NCBI GenBank assembly: GCA_963821505.1
Contig: CAWGEH010000023.1
Location: 46,134 to 110,133, forward strand
DNA from: VAZQ01 sp963821505
GTDB taxonomy: Bacteria > Pseudomonadota > Alphaproteobacteria > Rhizobiales > Xanthobacteraceae
Length of the DNA stretch: 64,000 nucleotides
Direction of reading: 5' to 3'
Shown: piece after piece, positions 34,971 through 43,008 of the stretch
How the letters are laid out: every line of letters begins with the position of its first letter
Numbering within the stretch: the stretch's first letter is position 1
The notes under the pieces: generated by a model
What the model was told of the DNA's origin: nothing
Databases searched by the model: none
The model's input: the letters and a program-made list of their open reading frames with translations, nothing else
Made by a program: the position numbers and the translations under genes

Positions 34971-35926
34971 GGGGCCGTCACCACGATCTTGGCCTTGTCG
35001 ATCGGGGTCGAGAGTTGTCCCAGGTCCTTCAACACGTCGATCCAGACGCCGAGTTCGTCGGGTTTGATGGTGAACCGGAAGGTCGGCAGCGGCACCTTCG
35101 CGACCACCTGCGGCGGCAGACGGGAATATTTGGCGAGAACCGCGCGTGTCTCGGCGGGATTGGCATCCATATAGCTCTTGGCCTCGGTCAGGGCGTCGAT
35201 CCAGGCCTTGATGACGGGACGATTGGCCCGCGCCCACGTGCCGTCGGAGATCCAGAACGGGAACAGCACCTCGTCGCCCGCGGACAAGAGGGGGTCGCCG
35301 AGCGAGACATTGCCGGCCGCGAGCAGCGCGCCCGTGAACGGCTCCAGCGCCTCGACCGCGTCGACGTTGCCGGCCTTGAGCTGGTCGCCCATGTTCGGAA
35401 ACGGCACCTCGACCGCGCGGATCGAGGCGGGATCGACCCCGTGCTTCTTCAGCCAATAGAGCGTGGCAACGTGAATCACCGCGCCGACCGTCGGCGCCGC
35501 GATCGCCTTGCCTTTGAGGTCGGCCGGGCTGGTGATCCCCAAATCCTTGCGCACGATCACTTGCGTGGTCGGATTGCTCTTGACCTCGATCGCTTCGCCC
35601 GCGCTGGCAACGACGTCGAGGCCGCCCGCCACCGCCTTGATGAGGTCCGTCGGGGTCGAGGCCGCGAACTCGAACTGCCGGCCGACGGTGCCGGGCAACA
35701 GCGAGAGGTTCTGGATCTGAGTCAAGGTGACGGCGAGGCCGTGCTTGGCGAAAATGCCCTTGTCGAGGGCAATCCAGGCCGGCAGCCAGGTCGCGACCGG
35801 GACATAGGCGGCGCGCACCGGCGTCAGCGGCTTGTCCTGCGCGGATGAGCCGCCCGGCAGCAGCCAAGATAGCGCGACGGTTGCGGCAACAAGACCCCCC
35901 CAGCGCGCGTTGCGACCATTGCTCAA
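34967..35926 (-). CDS. ABC substrate-binding protein (TauA/SsuA-like)
   Basis: 319 residues from TTG 35926, chosen because AGGGAGG lies at the right distance and the longer frame lacks a signal-like start. The signal peptide core is LVAATVALSWLLPGG with cleavage near SAQD. Mature motifs are VATWLPAWIALDKGIFAKHGL and FEFAASTPTDLIKAVAGGLDV. It binds a sulfonate-, nitrate- or heterocycle-like solute in the periplasm. First gene of a six-gene operon. No sigma-54 site was found upstream; a decayed 103-bp repeat occupies part of that region. Confidence 0.88.
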   Translation of the reverse strand: MSNGRNARWGGLVAATVALSWLLPGGSSAQDKPLTPVRAAYVPVATWLPAWIALDKGIFAKHGLAVTLTQIQNLSLLPGTVGRQFEFAASTPTDLIKAVAGGLDVVASAGEAIEVKSNPTTQVIVRKDLGITSPADLKGKAIAAPTVGAVIHVATLYWLKKHGVDPASIRAVEVPFPNMGDQLKAGNVDAVEALEPFTGALLAAGNVSLGDPLLSAGDEVLFPFWISDGTWARANRPVIKAWIDALTEAKSYMDANPAETRAVLAKYSRLPPQVVAKVPLPTFRFTIKPDELGVWIDVLKDLGQLSTPIDKAKIVVTAP

Positions 35927-36000
35927 GGCATCCTCCCTTATGGTTCGTCGAAGGCGCACGTTAGCCAATCGTCCGCTTGTTGAGAAGCGCAATGGGCATT

Positions 36001-36096
36001 TGAGCGCATTGCGACGGGTTAAATCGCGGATGCGTCCGAGCTGCTCTGCGGCAGTTCTACTCGGAAACCGGTTTCACCTCTCCGGAACCTGCGCCG
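36001..36096 (+). repeat. Decayed copy of the 103-bp palindromic repeat
   Basis: TGAGCGCATTGCGACGGG, GATGCGTCCGAGCTGCTCT, TCGGAAACCGGTTTCACC and TCTCCGGAACCTGCGC follow the order of the intact repeats with many substitutions, in the same orientation. It lies upstream of the 34967 operon. Confidence 0.65.
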
Positions 36097-36125
36097 GAGC
36101 GAAGGCGCTTCAGATTGAGGTCGGC

Positions 36126-36791
36126 TTAGTTCTTCAGAGCGAAGCAATTCAAATAGCGCATGGCGTCGTCGTTCGTCACGACGTCGGCGTATTTCTGGTC
36201 CAGATCGAAAAGATTGGCCTCCATGACCGCAGGCGTGCGGTCGGCAACCGCCTCGCGCACCACCATGCAGCGAATGTCGCGCATGAACGCGTCCGTCACC
36301 GTCGCGCGAACACAGCCGCTGACGCTGGTTCCGCAGACCAGCAACGTGTCGATAGCGAGCACGCCGAGAAAGACTTCGAAGTCGGTACGGAAAAAGGCGC
36401 TCGGTCGCCACTTGCGGATAATGTGATCGCCCGGCTCCGGCGCCACCTCGGCAACGATGGCCGCGCCCTTGCTGCCATCGATTTGGACGCGGCCTTCGGC
36501 GTGGTAACGCTGCTTGTACCGCCACAAGCCGGCCGACGAGCCGTCGGCCGCAACCAGCCCTTGGGTATAGAACACCGGCAGGCGGCGCGCGCGGGCGCTC
36601 GCGCACAGCTGCCGGATCGGCGCATAGGTTTCGCCGATCGACGGCCACAGCGTGGTCGGCGCGTCCGGATCGCAGAAATCGTGTTGCATGTCGATGACCA
36701 GGACGGCGGGCCGCTCGCCGAAGCCGATGCGCTGCCCCATCCCTTGGTTTCGGTAAATCGCGGTGGACGTTGCGTCGGCATCGTTGGCCAT
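36126..36791 (-). CDS. N-carbamoylsarcosine amidase-like cysteine hydrolase
   Basis: 221 residues of the isochorismatase superfamily. Triad: Asp in AVLVIDMQHDF, Lys in IIRKWRPSAFF and Cys in CGTSVSGCVRAT. The blocks WRYKQRYHAEG, KWRPSAFFRTDFE and FDLDQKYADVV resemble N-carbamoylsarcosine amidase and maleamate amidohydrolase (NicF). It would release ammonia (and CO2) from an N-carbamoyl or amide compound. ATG 36791 is preferred over TTG 36815. Last gene of a co-directional group with two binding proteins, ATPase and permease, supporting a role in using an imported ureide. Paralogous to the hydrolase at 2410 but a different subfamily. Confidence 0.85.
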   Translation of the reverse strand: MANDADATSTAIYRNQGMGQRIGFGERPAVLVIDMQHDFCDPDAPTTLWPSIGETYAPIRQLCASARARRLPVFYTQGLVAADGSSAGLWRYKQRYHAEGRVQIDGSKGAAIVAEVAPEPGDHIIRKWRPSAFFRTDFEVFLGVLAIDTLLVCGTSVSGCVRATVTDAFMRDIRCMVVREAVADRTPAVMEANLFDLDQKYADVVTNDDAMRYLNCFALKN

Positions 36792-36904
36792 GAGGTCACT
36801 CGTAGTGCTCGCCAAGGCGGCGCAGAACCAGTTCCGGCCGTGACCGGCCGCCGGGAATCGTGTCGCGGCGCCGGGAAGAACGGAAGTCCGGGTTCATTGG
36901 CTGG

Positions 36905-36931
36905 CCAGACCAGACCAGACCAGACCAGACC
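36905..36931. repeat. Pentanucleotide microsatellite (CCAGA)5
   Basis: Five perfect CCAGA units plus CC between the binding-protein stop (36971) and the amidase start (36791). Simple 5-mer tandem repeats are prone to slippage. Confidence 0.9.
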
Positions 36932-36970
36932 GCCCGCGCCGCGGATCGCGTGTGCGCTTGGCGATCGCGG

Positions 36971-37993
36971 TCACTTCCCGATCTGGCGCTCCGCCGCCGG
37001 TGGAAGAAAAGTCGCATCGAACGCCATTTCGGGCGGCAGTTTGCGCGGCAACCCAAAGCCGTCGGTGACGATATCGATGTGCTTGCGTAAGCGCGCCGGG
37101 TCGACCTGGCCGATGCCGGATTGTCGCACGCCGGGCGTGAGGACGAACTCGAGCGCCCATTTCAGGCGCACGAGCTCAACCGCCGGGTCCGACAGCGGCT
37201 CGGCTCGTTTCAGAGCCGCGATCGCGGCGTCCGGATCGGCGGCCGCAGCCTGCCAGGACTGGATCGTCGCCTTGACGAAGCCGCGCACCGCGTCCGGATG
37301 CTCCCGGGCAAAGGCGGGCGTGGTGAACACCACGTTGGCGTAGAGATCGACCCCATGGTCGCGCAGCATCATGACATTGATGTCGTCCCGCTTCACGCCA
37401 AGTCCCAGCAGCGAGGGGACCGCCGTCATCACCCAGGCGGCGGCGAAATCGATTTCGCCGCGAACGAGCATCGGCTCGCGGATTTGCGGCTGCACGTTCG
37501 ACCACCGTACCCGCTCCGGATCGATCCCGTTCACGCGCGCGAAGACATTGAACAGCCGGTAGGTGGCATCCACCGTCGGGGCGCCGCCCTTGCGACCCAT
37601 GAGATCCGCCGGCTTCTCGATACCCGCCTTCTTGAGCGAGATCAGGCTGAGCGGCGCCTGATCATAGACCAGCAGAACGGCAATCAACTCCTTCCCCGGG
37701 TTCCTGGCGTTGAATTCGATCATGGCGCTGAGATCGCCGAAGCCGATGTCATGGGTGCCGCTTGCAACCTTGGTGATCGAGTCTGCGCCTCCGCGCCCGG
37801 GATCGAAGGCGGTCAAATTGACGTTCTGCGCGGCGTAATAGCCCCGCTCGCGGCCGAGCACGAATGCCGATTGCTGGCCTTGCAGCAGGAAATCGAGCAC
37901 GAATCGAACGTCGGCGGCTCGAGCGTTCTCCGGAGCGGTGATGGCCGCCGACAGCAACATTGCGGTTGCGGCGATCGTCCAGCGTATCGACAT
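36971..37993 (-). CDS. ABC substrate-binding protein (NMT1/THI5-like), paralogue 2
   Basis: 340 residues. ATG 37993 follows GGGAGC. The signal peptide (TIAATAMLLSAAITA) is cleaved near ARAAD. Mature hallmarks are VRFVLDFLLQGQQSAFVLG, RGYYAAQNVNL and VASGTHDIGFGDLSAMIEF. The C-terminus FLPPAAERQIGK parallels YLPPASERKL of the binding protein at 39907, as do many internal blocks (QPQIREPMLV/GFPVREPMLA), so the two are paralogues. Both flank one ATPase-permease pair, suggesting one importer with two ligand specificities. Confidence 0.88.
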   Translation of the reverse strand: MSIRWTIAATAMLLSAAITAPENARAADVRFVLDFLLQGQQSAFVLGRERGYYAAQNVNLTAFDPGRGGADSITKVASGTHDIGFGDLSAMIEFNARNPGKELIAVLLVYDQAPLSLISLKKAGIEKPADLMGRKGGAPTVDATYRLFNVFARVNGIDPERVRWSNVQPQIREPMLVRGEIDFAAAWVMTAVPSLLGLGVKRDDINVMMLRDHGVDLYANVVFTTPAFAREHPDAVRGFVKATIQSWQAAAADPDAAIAALKRAEPLSDPAVELVRLKWALEFVLTPGVRQSGIGQVDPARLRKHIDIVTDGFGLPRKLPPEMAFDATFLPPAAERQIGK

Positions 37994-38171
37994 GGTTGCT
38001 CCCATCGGTCTCGCGCGCGCCCCAAAACATGCAGAGGTGCTCATCGTCGGCATCGGTGCGAGCAGTCGCGGCCATGCGGTGCGATCATCGCTCACTCGCG
38101 GTCCGTGCCGCGTGCGCGTCATAGCGGTCCAGCCAGTCGAGCGGGATTGAATTGCGCCGTCAAGGGCGCGC

Positions 38172-38942
38172 TCAGGCGGCTGCGCTCATGGAGGAGCGGA
38201 AGGCCCAGCCGGTGAAATACGCCTCGACATAGGCGAACACCGCGTACATGGCGATGCCTTCGACCGCGAGCCCGAGCAGGCAGGCAAACACCAGCGGCAT
38301 CTGGAAGTTCGATCCGGCCTGCACCATGAGGTGGCCGAGTCCGGCATTGGCGCCGATGGTCTCGGACAACACGGCGCCGACGAAGGCGAGCGTGATGGCG
38401 ATCTTGAGCGATCCGAACAGATAGGGCTGGGTGCGCGGGATCCCGACCTTGAGCATGATGTCGAGCTTTCTGGCGCCGAGCGCGCGCAGCACGTCCTCGA
38501 GTTCGGGCTCCATGGTGGCAAGCCCGGTCGCCACGTTCACCACGATGGGAAAGAACGAGATCAGAAAGGCGGTGAGGATCGCCGGTACGATGCCGATCCC
38601 GAACCAGATGATCAGGATCGGCACCACCGCGACCTTCGGGATCGAGTTGAAGCCGATCATCACGGGATAGAGCCCGCGATAGATCGTGCGCGACCAGCCG
38701 ACGATGATGCCGAGCACGATGCCGAACGCCACCGCAAGCGCAAACCCCGCGAGCGTCGTCCACAGCGTCACGAACGAGTTCTTGGCGAGCGGCAGCCAGT
38801 ACTGGGCGATCGCCGCGAATATCTGCGAAGGGGCCGGAAGCACGAACGTGTCGATCTTGAAAACGCGGCAAACGAGCTCCCACAGCACGAACAGGCCGAT
38901 GGTGAACAGCCAAGGCGAGAGCTTTTCCAGCGTCGAGGTCAT
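38172..38942 (-). CDS. ABC importer permease (SsuC/TauC-like)
   Basis: 256 residues, about six membrane segments, coupling motif ALGARKLDIMLKVGIPRTQP. ATG 38942 overlaps the ATPase stop (ATGA). It closely resembles in layout the permease at 21949 (both have FLISFFPIVVN/FFPIVIN). Presumably a homodimer serving the two flanking binding proteins. Confidence 0.9.
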   Translation of the reverse strand: MTSTLEKLSPWLFTIGLFVLWELVCRVFKIDTFVLPAPSQIFAAIAQYWLPLAKNSFVTLWTTLAGFALAVAFGIVLGIIVGWSRTIYRGLYPVMIGFNSIPKVAVVPILIIWFGIGIVPAILTAFLISFFPIVVNVATGLATMEPELEDVLRALGARKLDIMLKVGIPRTQPYLFGSLKIAITLAFVGAVLSETIGANAGLGHLMVQAGSNFQMPLVFACLLGLAVEGIAMYAVFAYVEAYFTGWAFRSSMSAAA

Positions 38943-39727
38943 GCCTGGCGCACCTCCGCGATCTTGGCGCGCAACGCGTGCACGATGTCGGTGAAGCGCG
39001 GCTCGAAGCAGATGTCGAGGTCGCGCGGGCGCGGCAGATCGACCGTCTTGGTCATGACGATGTGACCCGGCCGCGCGCTCATGACGTGGATGTTGTCGGC
39101 GAGGAACGTGGCTTCGCGCAGATCGTGGGTGACCAGGATCACCGTGAAGCCGAGCTTCTGCCAGAGATCGCGCAGAACGCACCACAACTCCTCGCGCGTG
39201 AAGGCATCGAGCGCGGCGAACGGCTCGTCGAGCATCAACAGCGCAGGCTGATGGATCAGGGCGCGGCAGAGCGAGGCCCGCTGCTGCATGCCGCCGGACA
39301 GCTCCCACGGAAAGCGCTCGCCGAAGCCGTCGAGCCCGACCGTCTTGAGCAGCGCGGTGGCCTGCTCGCGATATTGCTCCTTCTCGCGCCGGAATCTCTG
39401 GCGATGCGGCTGCACGATCTCGAGCGGGAGCAGTACGTTGTCGATGACCTTGCGCCAGGGCAGGAGATTCGGGTTCTGGAACGCCATGCCGGCGATCTTC
39501 ACCGGCCCGCGCACGCGATCGCCGAAAATGACGATATCGCCGGAATCGGGCGGGACCAGCCCGGTCACCAGCTTCATCAACGACGACTTGCCGCAGCCCG
39601 AGGGACCCACCACCGCGGCGAACTCGCCGCGGCGGACGTTGAGGCTGGTGCCCTGCAAAGCGAGAACGCCGCCCGACGCGCCGCGATAGGTCAGCGTGAC
39701 ATTCCCGATGTCGACGGAGGCGGTCAT
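38939..39727 (-). CDS. ABC importer ATPase (SsuB/TauB-like)
   Basis: 262 residues. Walker A GPSGCGKSS (Ser in place of the final Thr), Q-loop AFQNPNLLPW, signature ELSGGMQQRA, Walker B LLMLDEPFAALD, switch His VTHDLREA. It pairs with the overlapping downstream permease gene. The upstream binding-protein gene is 180 nt away with a palindromic repeat in the gap. Confidence 0.92.
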   Translation of the reverse strand: MTASVDIGNVTLTYRGASGGVLALQGTSLNVRRGEFAAVVGPSGCGKSSLMKLVTGLVPPDSGDIVIFGDRVRGPVKIAGMAFQNPNLLPWRKVIDNVLLPLEIVQPHRQRFRREKEQYREQATALLKTVGLDGFGERFPWELSGGMQQRASLCRALIHQPALLMLDEPFAALDAFTREELWCVLRDLWQKLGFTVILVTHDLREATFLADNIHVMSARPGHIVMTKTVDLPRPRDLDICFEPRFTDIVHALRAKIAEVRQA

Positions 39728-39744
39728 GACGCGCGGCCACCTCC

Positions 39745-39841
39745 GTCCTCATCCCGAGGAGCGGGCGAAGCCCGCGTCTCGAGGGATGGCGGCCGGCCCA
39801 TGCTTCGAGACGCCCGCTTTGCGGGCTCCTCAGCATGAGGC
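39745..39841. repeat. Long palindromic repeat (CCTCAT...ATGAGG type)
   Basis: Imperfect palindrome of 97 bases: CCTCATCCCGAGGAGCGGGC and GCCCGCGTCTCGAGG pair with CTTCGAGACGCCCGC and GCGGGCTCCTCAGCATGAGG. Lies between the 39907 binding-protein gene and its ATPase gene, where it may reduce read-through or protect the upstream mRNA. Confidence 0.8.
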
Positions 39842-39906
39842 CGGAAGATTCGATCCTTCCCTGGACGAGACCGCCGGCGATGTCGTGTCAAGGTCGCGTC
39901 ACACCC

Positions 39907-40923
39907 TCACAGCTTGCGCTCGGACGCCGGAGGCAGATACTGGCTGGTGAAGATGTCCTCGGGCTTCGGGCGGTTCTTGAAATCATAAGTCAGCGCGATC
40001 TGGTCGATCGATTTCGCGAGCCGCGCCATATCGACGCCGCCGAAGCCGTTCGCCTTCACCCACGGCGTCACGAAGTTATCGCGCAACGACATCTTCAGCC
40101 GGTCGAGCTCGATCTTGGGATCGCCGGTCTCGTTGCGGCTCATCACCGATTTGATCGCGGCATCCGGGTCCTTGATGGTGTCGAGCACTCCCTTGATCGT
40201 CGCGCGAACAAATCCCGCCACCACCTTGGGATTGGCCTTGGCGTAATCCGGATTGACCATGATGGCGTTGCCGTAGAGCACGAGACCGTAGTCCGCCATC
40301 AGCATGGTCTTGATGTCCTCGGGTTTGAGCCCCTTCTGCAGCAGGTTGTAGTGCATCGAGAACGAGAAGCCGGTGATGGCGTCGACCTTGCCCTCCGCGA
40401 GCATGGGCTCGCGCACGGGGAAGCCGACGTTCTCGATCTTGACCTTGGAATCGTCGATGCCGTTTTCCTTCACGAACGCCTTCCACTGCGCGAACGCGCC
40501 GTCGGCCGCCGGCGCGCCGAGGACCCGGCCTTCGAGGTCCTTCGGTTTGGCGATGCCGGTCTTGGCGGTGGTGGCGATCGCGAATGGCGGCTTGTCGTAG
40601 ATCATCAGCACCGCCTGGACTTTCTTGTCCGGGTTCTGGTCCTGGAACTTGACGAGCGAATTGATGTCGAAGAATCCGAGCGGATAGGTGCCGGCTGCGA
40701 CCCGCGCGATGCCGGCGACCGAGCCGGGACCGGAGTCGATGGTGACGTTGAGACCCTCGGCCTTGTAGTAGCCTTTATCGATGGCGACGAAGTAGGGGGC
40801 CGAGGGACCTTCGAACTTCCAGTCGAGGGCGAACTTCACATTGGTCTGAGCGGATACGGGGCTCGCAGCCAAGGCGGCCGCCGCCGCTGCCGCGAGCATT
40901 CCGAAAAGCCTGATCATGTGCAT
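39907..40923 (-). CDS. ABC substrate-binding protein (NMT1/THI5-like), paralogue 1
   Basis: 338 residues. GGGAG precedes ATG 40923 (a second in-frame ATG is two codons later). The signal peptide (LFGMLAAAAAAALAA) is cleaved near SAQT. Mature hallmarks: VKFALDWKFEGPSAPYFVAI, KGYYKAEGLNVTI and YPLGFFDINSLVKFQDQNP. The DWKFEGPSAP segment matches pyrimidine-precursor and related binding proteins. The gene has a perfect sigma-54 promoter 50-70 nt upstream and is followed by ATPase, permease, a second binding protein and a carbamoylsarcosine-amidase-like enzyme. The ligand is likely nitrogen-rich and made or used in the ureide pathway; inference only. Confidence 0.88.
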   Translation of the reverse strand: MHMIRLFGMLAAAAAAALAASPVSAQTNVKFALDWKFEGPSAPYFVAIDKGYYKAEGLNVTIDSGPGSVAGIARVAAGTYPLGFFDINSLVKFQDQNPDKKVQAVLMIYDKPPFAIATTAKTGIAKPKDLEGRVLGAPAADGAFAQWKAFVKENGIDDSKVKIENVGFPVREPMLAEGKVDAITGFSFSMHYNLLQKGLKPEDIKTMLMADYGLVLYGNAIMVNPDYAKANPKVVAGFVRATIKGVLDTIKDPDAAIKSVMSRNETGDPKIELDRLKMSLRDNFVTPWVKANGFGGVDMARLAKSIDQIALTYDFKNRPKPEDIFTSQYLPPASERKL

Positions 40924-40975
40924 GTTTGACGCTCCCTATTGAGGCCGGCTGGACCGGCGTCCTGTGCGCTATCTC

Positions 40976-40992
40976 AGCAATCGGCGTGCCAG
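40976..40992 (-). promoter_or_regulatory. Sigma-54 (RpoN) -24/-12 promoter of the 40923 importer operon
   Basis: On the minus strand CTGGCACGCCGATTGCT matches YTGGCACGrNNNTTGCW at every fixed position; only the r base (C) differs. The predicted start is near 40965, giving a leader of about 42 nt to ATG 40923. I see no obvious NtrC-type enhancer between here and the fusion gene stop at 41103. Confidence 0.8.
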
Positions 40993-41102
40993 CCCCGACG
41001 ACATTGGGTATCCCGCGGCGGTGCCGCATGCGCCCCGCCATCGCCGCAAGACTAGGCATTTTGCCCGATCTTGCCTATTCCCCGGTCAGCCCGTTGTGAA
41101 TG

Positions 41103-41984
41103 TCAGCTGCCGCGATAGGTGGAGTAGCTCCAGGGCGTGACCAGCAAGGGCACGTGATAATGCCCTTCCGGCTCGGCGACCGCGAACTGGACCGGCACCA
41201 CGTCGAGGAACGGCGGGTCGTTCTGGAGCACGGCACGCCGTGTGAAGTAGTCCGCGACGTGGAAACGCAATTCGTAGCGTGCGATCGGCACCGGCTGCCC
41301 GCCGATCAAGGGCGCGTCGGTGCGGCCGTCGCGATTGGTCGTGGCGCTGGCGATCGACCGGCACTTGCCGCCGGACAGTTCGAAAAGTTCGATCGCCACG
41401 CCGGCCGCGGGATGGCCGCCATGGGTGTCGAGCACGTGGGTCGACAGACGCCCGTGCACCCCGAGGCGATCGGCGGCCTCGACGCGCTGGTCGAGGCGAA
41501 GCGCGGCGATGCGGCATATTTCGGCGAGCGCGGTTTCCGTCTCGGCCGCCATGCCGTTCTGTAGGCGGCGCTCGAACTGCCGCAGGATCGAATCCTTGCC
41601 GTGCCGCCGCACGCAGATGATGAACGGCATTGCGAATTTTTCGCGGTAGGCATCGTTAAAGCGGTGGAACTGCGCGAATTCCGCATCCGACAAGCGATCG
41701 AGGCCGGCGCTTGCCTGCTCGGCCGTGGAGTTGGCGGTGAGCAAGCCTGCGCGCGCCGCCTTGCCCGCGAGATCGGGATGCGCCCGGATCAACTCGAGCC
41801 GCCGATCCGGCGGCGCGGCGCGCACCGCCGCCGTCATCGTTTCGTGCAGAGCGGCGAGCGAGGCGAACGGCCGCTGCCCGCACACGGCTTGCGCCACCCA
41901 TGGCGCGTGCTCGTAGATGTCGCCCAGCGCGGCGAGGAAGCCCGCCGGATCGGCTGCGTTCAGGCTTTGGAGCGCAACGGTCAT
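41103..41984 (-). CDS. OHCU decarboxylase / 5-hydroxyisourate hydrolase fusion
   Basis: 293 residues holding two consecutive steps of urate breakdown. Residues 1-165 are OHCU decarboxylase: LIRAHPDLAGKA with catalytic His69, and FNDAYREKFAMPFIICVRR. Residues about 178-293 are HIUase (transthyretin-like): RLSTHVLDTHGGHPAAG with His183 and the C-terminal tetrapeptide YRGS, the family signature. Order in the pathway is HIUase then OHCU decarboxylase, giving S-allantoin. ATG 41984 is used; it lies 14 nt after the puuE stop. Both domains keep their active-site residues. Separate genes are more usual in bacteria, though fusions are known. Confidence 0.94.
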   Translation of the reverse strand: MTVALQSLNAADPAGFLAALGDIYEHAPWVAQAVCGQRPFASLAALHETMTAAVRAAPPDRRLELIRAHPDLAGKAARAGLLTANSTAEQASAGLDRLSDAEFAQFHRFNDAYREKFAMPFIICVRRHGKDSILRQFERRLQNGMAAETETALAEICRIAALRLDQRVEAADRLGVHGRLSTHVLDTHGGHPAAGVAIELFELSGGKCRSIASATTNRDGRTDAPLIGGQPVPIARYELRFHVADYFTRRAVLQNDPPFLDVVPVQFAVAEPEGHYHVPLLVTPWSYSTYRGS

Positions 41985-41997
41985 GACGGCGACTTCG

Positions 41998-42942
41998 CTA
42001 GGCGATGGTCGGGGCGCCGGCGGCCAGCGCGCGGTGCTCGCGATGCCAATGGCGCGCGATGTCGAGCCTGCTTGCGACCCATACGCGCTCGCGCCCGGCG
42101 ACGTAGTCGAGAAAGCGCGCAAGCCCCGCCGCGCGCCCCGGGCGACCGACCAGCCGGCAATGCAGTCCGACCGACATCATTTTCGGCGCCCGCTCGCCTT
42201 CGGCATAGAGCAAGTCGAACGCATCCTTGAGATAGCCAAAGAAATCATCGCCGGCGCCGAAGCCCTGCGCGTTGATGAAGCGCATGTCGTTGGCATCGAG
42301 CGTGTAGGGAACGATCAGGTGCGGTCCCTTCGGGCCGTTGACCCAATAGGGCAGATCGTCGGCATAGGAATCCGACGAATAAAGGAACCCGCCTTCGTCG
42401 AGCACGGCCTTCAACGTGTTCACGGAGTTGCGGCCGGTATACCAGCCGAGCGGACGTTCGCCGGTCGCCTGCGTATGGACGCGGATCGCCTCGGCGAGGT
42501 GCGCACGCTCGTCCGCCTCGGTTATGTCCCGGTAGTCGATCCATTTGAGACCGTGGCTCGCGATCTCCCAGGCCGCTTCGCGCATCGCCGCGACGGCGTC
42601 GGGACATCGCGCCAGCGCGGTCGCAACGCCGAACACGGTCACCGGCATGTTGCGCTCGGTGAACAACCGCCACAGCCGCCAGAAGCCCGCGCGCGAGCCG
42701 TATTCGTACATCGATTCTACATTCATGTGCCGCTGCCCCGGCCAGGGCTGGGTGCCGAGGACGTCGGAGAGGAAGGCCTCCGAGGTTGCGTCGCCGTGCA
42801 GGATGTTGCGCTCTCCGCCTTCCTCGTAGTTGAGCACGAACTGGACGGCGACGCGCGCGCCGCCCGGCCAGCGCGGGTCGGGAGGCTCGCGGCCGTAGCC
42901 GGCGAGATCGCGGGGATATTTAGTGAGATCGGCCGCGGACAT
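41998..42942 (-). CDS. puuE: Allantoinase, polysaccharide-deacetylase type
   Basis: 314 residues. PuuE opens the allantoin ring to allantoate by a fold unrelated to the classical AllB. Family blocks are KYPRDLAGYGREPPDPRWPG, VQFVLNYEEGGERNILHGD, AWEIASHGLKWIDY and ERPLGWYTGRNSVNT. PuuE-type proteins often lack the full NodB metal triad. The gene lies directly upstream of the HIUase/OHCU fusion (13-nt gap), so one transcript takes hydroxyisourate to allantoate. Confidence 0.93.
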   Translation of the reverse strand: MSAADLTKYPRDLAGYGREPPDPRWPGGARVAVQFVLNYEEGGERNILHGDATSEAFLSDVLGTQPWPGQRHMNVESMYEYGSRAGFWRLWRLFTERNMPVTVFGVATALARCPDAVAAMREAAWEIASHGLKWIDYRDITEADERAHLAEAIRVHTQATGERPLGWYTGRNSVNTLKAVLDEGGFLYSSDSYADDLPYWVNGPKGPHLIVPYTLDANDMRFINAQGFGAGDDFFGYLKDAFDLLYAEGERAPKMMSVGLHCRLVGRPGRAAGLARFLDYVAGRERVWVASRLDIARHWHREHRALAAGAPTIA

Positions 42943-43008
42943 GGGCGGTCATCCTACAAGCTCGGCGAACGCGTGTCCTGCAGCGCCGCGCGCTGGAACA
43001 CTCCAGGG

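Noticed and set aside
36126..36791. Assignment of this hydrolase as NicF (maleamate amidohydrolase)
   Set aside because: Motifs fit, but no nicotinate-pathway genes are near; carbamoyl-type substrate suits the context better, so only the family is named.
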